From contig NZ_CAJXWY010000028.1 of NCBI RefSeq assembly GCF_913062725.1, forward strand, positions 1-49,602: a stretch of 49,602 nt of DNA, given 5' to 3'. Source of the DNA: an uncultured Thiohalocapsa sp. (GTDB taxonomy: Bacteria; Pseudomonadota; Gammaproteobacteria; Chromatiales; Chromatiaceae). Position numbers and translations under genes: made by a program. Shown here piece by piece: positions 17,377-24,888 of this stretch. Numbering within the stretch: position 1 is the stretch's first letter; the number at the start of each line of letters is the position of its first letter. Below the pieces are notes generated by a model, which did not search any database, had not been told where the DNA came from, and worked only from the letters and a program-made list of their open reading frames with translations.

Positions 17377-17766
17377 GTTCGGCTCCATGTGCGGTTTGGT
17401 GGAGCAGGCGCGGCTCGCCGCGTCGCTTGCGGCGGAGCGCGCCCCGGCCGCCGCCCTGTGGGCGCCTGCGGTGGCCACCGCCGTGGCGATGGCGCCCCGG
17501 GTATCAGGGCAGCACGCAGCGAGCTGCCGGCGTTGCGGGGCGTGGTGGGCGCAGCATGGTTGACGCGGTTATACTCGACGGTCACCCATTCGAAGCCCGT
17601 CGCTCAGGGCGGCTGGCGGCGGGTATCCACAGCTGTGCTGCTGGCGTGCAGCCCAACGTCAGGTCTGCACGGCGTCTTGCGCCTGCCGTCCCGCCAACGC
17701 CCCAAGCGTATCCGCGACGGGTCCGTTCTGTGGAGCCTAACCGATGGTCCAGCCTGGAGCCCAGCC
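17377..17766. other. Intergenic region between CNT and thioredoxin-like genes
   Basis: About 390 bases between divergent genes. I see no gene. A stretch at about 17608-17705 begins GGCGGCTGGCGGCGGG and ends CGTCCCGCC, loosely like the arms of the structured repeat. It lacks the GTCTCGAC block and the inner hairpin, so it is not called as a copy. No clear promoter is seen. Confidence 0.45.
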
Positions 17767-18342
17767 ATGACTCAGACGCAGATGCCTCATTCGCGCCGGA
17801 GCCGGTCCAACCCGTTGGCGGTTCTGTTCGCTCTGCTCGTGCTCAGCGTCGGTGCGGCGCACAGCGATGCAGCCGTCAGCCGCGACCCTGGCGAGTATTT
17901 TTTTGATCAGACCTTCGGCGACTTCACCGAAGAGCTTGCGCTCGCGCGCGAGGAGGGGAAGACGGGCATCCTGCTGATGTTCGAGATGGACGAATGTCCG
18001 TTCTGTCACCGCATGAAGACCACGGTGTTGAATCAGCCGCGCGTGCAGGATTACTTCAAGGCACATTTCCTGATCTTTCCGGTGGATGTCGAGGGCGATA
18101 TCGAGGTGACCAACTTCAGCGGAGAGACCAAGGCCCAGAAGGACTTCGCATTACAGGACCATCGCGTGCGCGCCACACCGGTGTTCGCCTTCTTCGACCT
18201 CGATGGTAACCTGGTGGCGCGCTACACCGGTGCCACAGGCAATGCAGAAGAGTTCCTGCTCCTCGGGCGCTACGTCGTGGAGGAGGCTTACCAAAACACC
18301 ACCTTCACCAAGTATAAGCGCGCACACGCAGGGGACCGGTAG
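17767..18342 (+). CDS. Periplasmic thioredoxin-like protein (SoxW-like)
   Basis: A 191-residue exported thioredoxin-fold protein. A basic N-terminus and hydrophobic core (LAVLFALLVLSVGAAHS) form a signal peptide. The active-site pair is Cys77-Pro-Phe-Cys80 in MDECPFCHRM, and the cis-Pro loop is RATPVFAFFD. This resembles the SoxW/thioredoxin_2 group, which keeps periplasmic proteins reduced and is often linked to sulfur oxidation. soxB lies about 12 kb away, so the link is only suggestive. GGAG eight bases before the ATG supports the start. It is followed closely by the acylphosphatase gene. Confidence 0.82.
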   Translation: MTQTQMPHSRRSRSNPLAVLFALLVLSVGAAHSDAAVSRDPGEYFFDQTFGDFTEELALAREEGKTGILLMFEMDECPFCHRMKTTVLNQPRVQDYFKAHFLIFPVDVEGDIEVTNFSGETKAQKDFALQDHRVRATPVFAFFDLDGNLVARYTGATGNAEEFLLLGRYVVEEAYQNTTFTKYKRAHAGDR

Positions 18343-18376
18343 GCGTTGCGCTCGCCAGCACCCAGAGGCGACGGGT

Positions 18377-18679
18377 ATGACTGCCAAGACCACATCGCAA
18401 CATCACGATCACGCCATCTGCCTGCGCTGCATCGTCGCAGGACACGTGCAGGGGGTCTTTTTCCGCGCCTCGACACGCGAAGAGGCGCTGCGGCTCGGGG
18501 TGACCGGCCACGCGCACAACCTGCCCGATGGCCGCGTGGAAGTGTTGGCGTGCGGTGAGCCGGACGCCGTCAACGCCCTGCGGGAGTGGCTGCGCCGTGG
18601 TCCGCCCCAGGCGCAGGTGACCGGCCTGGCCTGCGAAAGCGTGGCCTATCAGGCCTTGAGCGGTTTCACCGCCGGCTGA
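18377..18679 (+). CDS. acyP: Acylphosphatase
   Basis: A 100-residue acylphosphatase, which hydrolyses carboxyl-phosphate bonds such as acetyl phosphate or carbamoyl phosphate in the cytoplasm. The family pattern CIVAGHVQGVFFRASTREEA carries the catalytic Arg30, and Asn48 in GHAHNLPDGRVEV is the second catalytic residue. The start is the ATG at 18377 with GAGGCG ahead of it. The length is slightly longer than the usual 90 because of a His-rich N-terminus. It lies between the thioredoxin-like gene and sfsA with short gaps, so it is probably in one transcript. Confidence 0.95.
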   Translation: MTAKTTSQHHDHAICLRCIVAGHVQGVFFRASTREEALRLGVTGHAHNLPDGRVEVLACGEPDAVNALREWLRRGPPQAQVTGLACESVAYQALSGFTAG

Positions 18680-18695
18680 GACCGGAGCGCCGGCG

Positions 18696-19412
18696 CTGAA
18701 ACTGCCCCCGCTGCACGCCGGTCGCATGTGGGCCCGACCGAATCGGTTCGTCGCCGAGGTCGAGCTCGGCGACGGCGGGCGGGTCAGTGCACACGTAGCA
18801 AACACGGGGACGATGCTGTCCTGTTGGTGTCCGGGCGCTGCGGTGCAACTGTCGCAGGCCGACAATCCCCGCCGCAAGCTGCGCTGGACGCTCGAGCGCG
18901 TGGACATGGGCAACGGCTGGGTGGGCGTCAACACGCAGCGTCCGAACCAGGTCATGGCGGAGGCGATCGCCGCCGGCCGCATTCCCGAGCTTGCGGGCTA
19001 TCGGCAGCTGCGCCGCGAAGTGTCTTTCGCCGCTGACGGTGGCGACAGCGGGCGCATCGACATCGCGCTGGAGGCGGGCAGCCGGCCACCCGCCCTGGTC
19101 GAGGTGAAGAACGTGACCCTGCTCGATGGCACCTATCTGCGCTTTCCGGACGCAAAGACCGAGCGCGGACGCAAGCACCTTGCCTTGCTGACGGCGGCCG
19201 TGGTCAGCGGCCGCCGCGGTGTCATGCTGTTCGCCCTGAACCGCGCCGAGGGCGAGCGTTTCGCCCCCGCCTGGCACATTGACCCGGCCTACGGCGAGGC
19301 GCTGCTGGCCGCCGCCGCCGTTGGGGTCGAGATACTCGCAGTGCGCATGGTACACGATACGGATGGTATCGATGCCGGAGGTTCTGTGATGCTGGATCTC
19401 ACGCCCCCCTGA
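18696..19412 (+). CDS. sfsA: SfsA family DNA/RNA-nuclease-fold protein, non-ATG start
   Basis: SfsA (sugar fermentation stimulation protein) has a PD-(D/E)xK-like fold. The core VEVKNVTLLDG, with acidic residue and ExK, is present, as is ANTGTM near the N-terminus. The first ATG (18726) would cut into the conserved start. The in-frame codons before it read LKLPPLHAGR, which matches the usual N-terminal KLPPL segment. I therefore place the start at a CTG (18696), with GGAG at 18684-18687 as ribosome-binding site. This gives 238 residues, close to the E. coli length of 234. It lies just after acyP. Its biological role is not well defined. Confidence 0.88.
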   Translation: MKLPPLHAGRMWARPNRFVAEVELGDGGRVSAHVANTGTMLSCWCPGAAVQLSQADNPRRKLRWTLERVDMGNGWVGVNTQRPNQVMAEAIAAGRIPELAGYRQLRREVSFAADGGDSGRIDIALEAGSRPPALVEVKNVTLLDGTYLRFPDAKTERGRKHLALLTAAVVSGRRGVMLFALNRAEGERFAPAWHIDPAYGEALLAAAAVGVEILAVRMVHDTDGIDAGGSVMLDLTPP

Positions 19413-19503
19413 TTCAACCGCTAAGTCCCAGGCACCGATGGCCACGTTTCGCAGTCCCGCTGCGGCGTCGGCATCGGCGAAGCAACCGGCGAGATCCTGA
19501 TCG

Positions 19504-20445
19504 ATGACGCTGAACGAACTGCGCTATGTCGTTGCCGTGGCCCGCGAGCGGCATTTCGGACGCGCCGCCGATGCGTGCTTCGTCAGCCAGCCGACCCTGA
19601 GTGTGGCGGTCAAAAAGCTCGAAGAAGAGCTCGGTGTCATGCTTTTCGAGCGCGGGACCGGCGAGGTCAGCATCACCGAGACCGGCGCCGCCGTCGTCGC
19701 GCGCGCACAGCGGGTCCTGGAGGAGGCCGAAGGCGTGCTGGCGGTGGCCCGCAGCGGGCGCGACCCGTTGGTGGGCCCGCTGCGCGTCGGCGCCATCTAC
19801 ACCGTCGGGCCCTATTTGCTGCCGCGCCTGGTGCCGGCGCTGCGGGAGTCGGCGCCGCAGATGCCGTTATTGATCGAGGAGAATTTCACCGCTGCGCTCG
19901 CTGACCGACTGAAGCAGGCACAGCTCGACGTGATTGTCATCTCGCTGCCCTTCGATGAGCCCGGCATCCGCACCCTGGCCTTGTATGACGAAGCCTTCGT
20001 GGTGCTGCTGCCCGGCGATCATCCCTGGGTGGCGCGAGCGGCGATCGAGCCTGCGGCACTGGCCGCAGAGCGAGTGCTGCTGCTGGGGCCGGGCCACTGT
20101 TTTCGCGACCAAGTCCTGCAGCTTTGCCCCGAGTGCGGCAATGGCGGCATGGAGGGCCCCGAAGGCTTCGGTCGTGGTCTTGAGGGCGGATCGCTGGAGA
20201 CCATTCGCTGCATGGTCGCAAGCAACGTGGGCATCACGGTGCTGCCCATGAGTGCGGCGCGCGAAGATCGGCTCGGCGGTCGGATCGTCTGTGCACGGCC
20301 CTTCGCAGGCGTTGCACCCTCGCGCCGTGTGGCGCTCGCTTGGCGCAAGTCCTTTCCGCGCCGCGGTGCGATCGAGGCGGTGGCGGCGGCTGTGCGCGCT
20401 GCGAATTTGGGCGATGGCATCGCCATGGAACCGACTGAGGGGTAG
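19504..20445 (+). CDS. oxyR: Peroxide-sensing LysR-type regulator OxyR
   Basis: The 313-residue protein has a LysR N-terminal helix-turn-helix (ELRYVVAVARERHFGRAADA...QPTLS) and a substrate-sensing domain. The redox cysteines fall at Cys199 and Cys208 in GHCFRDQVLQLCPE, the same numbers as in E. coli OxyR. These form a disulfide on oxidation by hydrogen peroxide and switch DNA contacts. The start is the ATG at 19504. The rubrerythrin gene follows, and the gap between them carries an excellent OxyR operator (20468-20504). This supports both the assignment and the target. Confidence 0.96.
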   Translation: MTLNELRYVVAVARERHFGRAADACFVSQPTLSVAVKKLEEELGVMLFERGTGEVSITETGAAVVARAQRVLEEAEGVLAVARSGRDPLVGPLRVGAIYTVGPYLLPRLVPALRESAPQMPLLIEENFTAALADRLKQAQLDVIVISLPFDEPGIRTLALYDEAFVVLLPGDHPWVARAAIEPAALAAERVLLLGPGHCFRDQVLQLCPECGNGGMEGPEGFGRGLEGGSLETIRCMVASNVGITVLPMSAAREDRLGGRIVCARPFAGVAPSRRVALAWRKSFPRRGAIEAVAAAVRAANLGDGIAMEPTEG

Positions 20446-20467
20446 CGCAATCGAAACCCGTAGGCAG

Positions 20468-20504
20468 ATAAAATTTCACTATCGGCCCCATTGAAACAAA
20501 CAAT
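20468..20504 (+). promoter_or_regulatory. Predicted OxyR operator upstream of rubrerythrin
   Basis: The four tetramers ATAA, CTAT, ATTG and CAAT are separated by exactly seven bases each. The classical OxyR site is ATAG-N7-CTAT-N7-ATAG-N7-CTAT; 13 of 16 positions match and all spacings are exact. It lies between oxyR and the rubrerythrin gene, next to a candidate -35 hexamer, the usual place for OxyR activation. Confidence 0.75.
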
Positions 20505-20532
20505 TGCTACCCCCCACTGCGGGGGGTAGTGT
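20504..20532 (+). promoter_or_regulatory. Candidate promoter of rubrerythrin with hairpin in spacer
   Basis: TTGCTA (20504-20509), 17 bases, then TAGTGT (20527-20532) form a weak sigma70-like promoter directly beside the OxyR site, as expected for an activated promoter. The spacer is a perfect hairpin, CTACCCCCC/GGGGGGTAG with an ACTGC loop (20507-20529). The hairpin could instead be a terminator of oxyR, but no T-run follows. Confidence 0.45.
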
Positions 20533-20685
20533 GCGGCGGCAACTTGCAGCAGCGTCGGTGGTTCAACACGCCGGCGTCGCAAACACCAACGCGGGCAGCC
20601 GCCAACGCCGCCGTTGTCAGGCCAGTCGATCGACGGCGCCCGCATCCCTGAGCATCGCTCAGCACGCAACCCAGAGGATCCGTAT

Positions 20686-21105
<420 letters not shown>

Positions 21106-21186
21106 TCCCGCCGGCGGCGAGTCGCCGATTGGAGTCGCTCCGGGCGGATATGCTATACCCGCCACGGGTGGCCTTTGGCACGAGTC

Positions 21187-21212
21187 AAAAGGGCGCGTTG
21201 CGCCCTTTTTTG
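21187..21212 (+). terminator. Rho-independent terminator after rubrerythrin
   Basis: AAAAGGGCGC/GCGCCC with a short loop is followed by TTTTTT. It lies 80 bases past the rubrerythrin stop and before pgi, so it separates the two units. Confidence 0.9.
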
Positions 21213-21292
21213 TGCTCGGCCGCAGCGGGCGAACAAAGGCTTCCCGGACAAAAGGCTTCCGCGACTATCCCGGCAGGAACGAGGTTGTAAAC

Positions 21293-22933
21293 ATGGCGCT
21301 CATCGACTCCTCCACGGCCTGGCAGGCCCTCGGCGCGCACTGGCAGCGCATGGCGAACATCCACATGCGCGATCTCTTCGCCGCCGATCCCACTCGCGGC
21401 GAGCGCCTGTGTGCGGAGGCCGTCGGCGTGCACCTGGATTTCGCCAAGCACATCGTCACCGACGAAACCCTGGGCTTGCTCTATGACCTCGCCCGGGCGG
21501 CGGAACTGGAGGCTTGGCGCGCACGCATGTTCGACGGTCGGCATATCAATAGCACCGAGGATCGCGCCGTGCTGCACGTGGCGCTGCGCAACCGCTCGAA
21601 CCGGTCGATCGCCGTCGACGGCAGGGATGTGATGCCCGATGTCAATAATGTTTTGGCGCGCCTGCGAGCCTTCAGCGATCGCGTGCGTGGCGGCGACTGG
21701 CAGGGCTTCACCGGACGGCCCATCCGCGACGTGGTGAACATCGGGATCGGCGGCTCCAACCTGGGCCCCAAGATGGTTTGCACTGCGCTGACGCCGTATC
21801 AGTCTGAGGCCCCCAGGCCACATTTCGTCTCCAATGTCGACGGCACCCATTTGACGGAAACCCTGAAGGGGCTGGATCCGGCGACGACGCTCTTCATCGT
21901 CGCGTCCAAGACCTTCACCACCCAAGAGACCATGACCAACGCCCGCAGCGCCCGGCGCTGGCTGGTGGACGGCCTCGGCTCCGAGGCGGCGGTGCGCAAC
22001 CACTTCGTCGCCGTTTCCACCAACGCCGAGAAGGTGGCGGAGTTCGGCATCGATACCGAGCACATGTTCGAGTTCTGGGATTGGGTGGGCGGTCGCTATT
22101 CGCTGTGGTCCGCCATCGGACTGCCCATCGCGCTGGCCGTGGGATTCGAGCACTTCGAAGCGCTGCTCGCCGGTGCCCATGACATGGATGAGCACTTTCG
22201 CACGGCGCCGTTGGAGACAAATCTGCCCGTCATCCTGGGGCTGCTGGGGGTCTGGTACATCAACTTCGCAGGTGCCCGGACCCATGCCATCCTGCCATAC
22301 GACCAGTATCTGGAGCACTTCCCCGCCTACTTTCAGCAAGGCGACATGGAGAGCAACGGCAAGCACGTCACCCGGGATGGCCAGCGTGTGAGCTACGCCA
22401 CCGGCCCGGTGGTTTGGGGCCAGCCCGGCACCGACGGCCAGCATGCCTTCTACCAGCTCATTCACCAGGGCACCGAGCTGATTCCCACGGACTTCATCGC
22501 CCCCCTCAAGACCCATAACCCCGTCGGCGACCATCACGCCAAGCTGCTCGCCAACTGTTTTGCGCAGACCGAGGCGCTGATGCGCGGTCGGACGCTCGAG
22601 GAGGCCCGCAACGCCATGCTGGCGGCGGGCCTGGACCCTCGCGAGGCCGCGCGGCTCGCCCCCCAGCGCCAGTTCGACGGCAATCGGCCCAGCAGCACCT
22701 TACTGGTGGAACAGATCACCCCTCACACACTCGGCGCGCTCATCGCACTCTACGAGCACAAGATCTTCACCCAGGGCGTCATCTGGGGCATCAACTCCTT
22801 CGATCAGTGGGGCGTGGAGCTGGGCAAGCAGCTGGCGGGTGTCATCCTCGGCGAGATCGAGGCGGGACGGGTTACGGCTGATCACGATACGTCTACGAGC
22901 GCTCTCCTGCGCTATTACCTCGAGCGGCGCTGA
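21293..22933 (+). CDS. pgi: Glucose-6-phosphate isomerase
   Basis: The 546-residue enzyme interconverts glucose-6-phosphate and fructose-6-phosphate in glycolysis and gluconeogenesis. The signatures are [11 protein letters not shown] and the first PGI pattern [32 protein letters not shown] and the second PGI pattern [14 protein letters not shown] follow. Length and order match the E. coli type. The ATG at 21293 follows GAGGTTGTAAAC, an acceptable ribosome-binding site. It is separated from rubrerythrin by a terminator. Confidence 0.97.
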   Translation: MALIDSSTAWQALGAHWQRMANIHMRDLFAADPTRGERLCAEAVGVHLDFAKHIVTDETLGLLYDLARAAELEAWRARMFDGRHINSTEDRAVLHVALRNRSNRSIAVDGRDVMPDVNNVLARLRAFSDRVRGGDWQGFTGRPIRDVVNIGIGGSNLGPKMVCTALTPYQSEAPRPHFVSNVDGTHLTETLKGLDPATTLFIVASKTFTTQETMTNARSARRWLVDGLGSEAAVRNHFVAVSTNAEKVAEFGIDTEHMFEFWDWVGGRYSLWSAIGLPIALAVGFEHFEALLAGAHDMDEHFRTAPLETNLPVILGLLGVWYINFAGARTHAILPYDQYLEHFPAYFQQGDMESNGKHVTRDGQRVSYATGPVVWGQPGTDGQHAFYQLIHQGTELIPTDFIAPLKTHNPVGDHHAKLLANCFAQTEALMRGRTLEEARNAMLAAGLDPREAARLAPQRQFDGNRPSSTLLVEQITPHTLGALIALYEHKIFTQGVIWGINSFDQWGVELGKQLAGVILGEIEAGRVTADHDTSTSALLRYYLERR

Positions 22934-23134
22934 CGGTCTCCGGGACGGGGCTGGCCGGCCGTCCGGCGTGGCCGCCTCTCGGCGGGCAGGGCGGACGGCG
23001 AACGCCGGCAGGTGATCCTGCGAGGGCTGGGGCATGACCACCGCCCCGGCTATTGCGCGAGCCCGCGCCGGGCGGTGGATGCCCGCCGCCGGAGGCGCTC
23101 GCAGCCTTGATTGATGGCGCTGGGGCAGGCGCGC

Positions 23135-24016
23135 TCAGTGCCCGGCGATGCGTTCGTAATACCGCCCGCGGTAGAGCAACCGGGGCTCTCCCGAGTCCTG
23201 GAACCGCGTGCGCGTGTGCAGCACGTTGTTGCAGATGACGCCCCAGCCGGATTCCAGGCGCAGTCGCATCACCGGCGTGTCCGCGGCGGTGAGCACCTCC
23301 CGCAGCGCGGTCACCGCGGCGGTGGTGGCGGCGTCGTCTCGCCATTGGATATTGCGCTTGCGGTCGGTATAGCGCATGGCGAGGCCGCCCTGTTCGGTGT
23401 GCATGAACACGGGCCCGGCGCAGGCGGGCCGCAGGACTGTGCCATCGACGCTGTTCGCCGGAATAGTCATGGCGCGGGCGTGCATCAGTGCGCGGATATG
23501 CGCCGGATCACGGTCGCGCAGACGCATGTAGACCACCTCGGGATCCAGCAGGGCATTCTCGCCGCCCGCCGCCGCCGGGCGGACGCAGTGCAGGATGAAG
23601 GCGCGGATCTGGCGCTGTGGCGCGTTGTAGTACCCATCCGTATGCCAGGCGATGGGCTTGTCCGTGTAAGGAATGAACCCCCGGTGCAGCGCATCGGACT
23701 GGATGGTCACCGCGGTGATGGCGTCCTCGTCGGCGCCGGGGTTGTGATCCAGGCTGTGTAGGCCAAAGCGTGCGCCGAGGCGGCGCAGGATGGCCTTATC
23801 GGGATCATCGCCCACCTTGCTGCGATAGACGGCCATGTTCCAGCGCCGGCAGCGCTCACGGATGGCCGCGGCTTCCGTATCGGTGAGCCGGCGCGGGTCG
23901 CCGACCTCCACCAGCAAGTCCGCCGGCGCCGCGGGCAGATCCGCCAGCTTGGCATCCCGCCACCGGCGGTAGGCGTCATCGTTGGACAGCGAAAAGGGCG
24001 TCACGTCGGAGGGCAT
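23135..24016 (-). CDS. TauD/TfdA-type Fe(II)/2-oxoglutarate dioxygenase
   Basis: A 293-residue member of the TauD/clavaminate-synthase-like family. The iron-binding facial triad is His125 and Asp127 (AWHTDGYYN) with distal His267 (NNVLHTRTRF). An Arg in RLLYRGRYYERI probably binds 2-oxoglutarate. These enzymes hydroxylate small substrates such as taurine or amino acids in the cytoplasm. The substrate here is unknown. The start is the ATG at 24016. No transporter or sulfonate gene lies nearby, so taurine use is not supported by context. Confidence 0.85.
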   Translation of the reverse strand: MPSDVTPFSLSNDDAYRRWRDAKLADLPAAPADLLVEVGDPRRLTDTEAAAIRERCRRWNMAVYRSKVGDDPDKAILRRLGARFGLHSLDHNPGADEDAITAVTIQSDALHRGFIPYTDKPIAWHTDGYYNAPQRQIRAFILHCVRPAAAGGENALLDPEVVYMRLRDRDPAHIRALMHARAMTIPANSVDGTVLRPACAGPVFMHTEQGGLAMRYTDRKRNIQWRDDAATTAAVTALREVLTAADTPVMRLRLESGWGVICNNVLHTRTRFQDSGEPRLLYRGRYYERIAGH

Positions 24017-24244
24017 GAGAAGCGTCGGTCACCTTGGTTGTGGCGTGCGGATCTTCTACGGGTCGGCGACAGCGCGGCATGGACGAGCGCGAGTGCTCAA
24101 GGGCAAGCTTGTGGTCTATCCTGCGGCAGGGGACCCTGCGCGAAGGATGTGCGTTCAGGATGCCCGCCTGACGCAGCAATGGGCTTGGACGATGGGTCTC
24201 GTATACTGTCAGATGTCACACCCCAATCAACGCAGGAGGGCGTC

Positions 24245-24724
24245 ATGTCTGAGCATCCCTATCAGCATATCCTGTTGGCAGTGGACTTTGCGCCTGAGTC
24301 CGAGGTCGTCGTCCAGCGCGCAGTTGCCATGCGCGAGCGCTTCAATGCGAGGCTCACGCTGCTGAACGTGGTGGAGTACATCGCCCCGGAGACCGAGCTC
24401 GCCGGCGGTGCCTTCATGGCCGAGCCCGTGCTGCCGTCGGACCTGGATCTGGAGCATGAGCTGGTTGACGTGGCCCGCAAGGAACTCGACGGCCTCGGCG
24501 AGCGGATCGGTGTGCCGCAAGCAGACCGCATCGTCGAGTTCGGCCCCACCGGCCGCAGTATCGAGCATGTGGCCAGGGACTTGGGCGTGGATTTGATCAT
24601 CGTCGGTGCCCGCGATCATACCTGGCTCGGCAACCTGTTCGGCTCCATCACCCGCTCACTACTCCGTCATGAGGTTTGCGATCTGCTGGCCGTGCGCATC
24701 GGCGCGCAGGCAGACGAGACGTGA
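24245..24724 (+). CDS. Universal stress protein (Usp family)
   Basis: A 159-residue single Usp domain beginning HPYQHILLAVDFAPESE. The last strand and nucleotide region is VDLIIVGARDHTWLGNLFGS. The usual ATP-binding pattern needs Gly three positions after the first Gly; here Asp takes that place (GARD), so ATP binding is uncertain, while the later GS is kept. AGGAGGGCGTC precedes the ATG, a very strong ribosome-binding site. It is a stand-alone gene, divergent from the TauD-like gene. Confidence 0.9.
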   Translation: MSEHPYQHILLAVDFAPESEVVVQRAVAMRERFNARLTLLNVVEYIAPETELAGGAFMAEPVLPSDLDLEHELVDVARKELDGLGERIGVPQADRIVEFGPTGRSIEHVARDLGVDLIIVGARDHTWLGNLFGSITRSLLRHEVCDLLAVRIGAQADET

Positions 24725-24888
24725 GCCAGCGCCCGGTGGGCCCGCGGCTCGCCGCCGGCGCCGGGTCCGCGGTTGCGGGCGTCGCTGCGGCGGGCGCGCT
24801 GCTGCATGACGACGTGCCGTGGCAGCGCTCGTGACTTGGCCCCGGACCCCCCGGCCCGGTCTCCAGCCCCGAGCACCCCAGCCTCGCC

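Noticed and set aside
17608..17705. Possible fourth copy of the structured repeat
   Set aside because: The arms are only loosely similar and the GTCTCGAC block and inner hairpin are missing.
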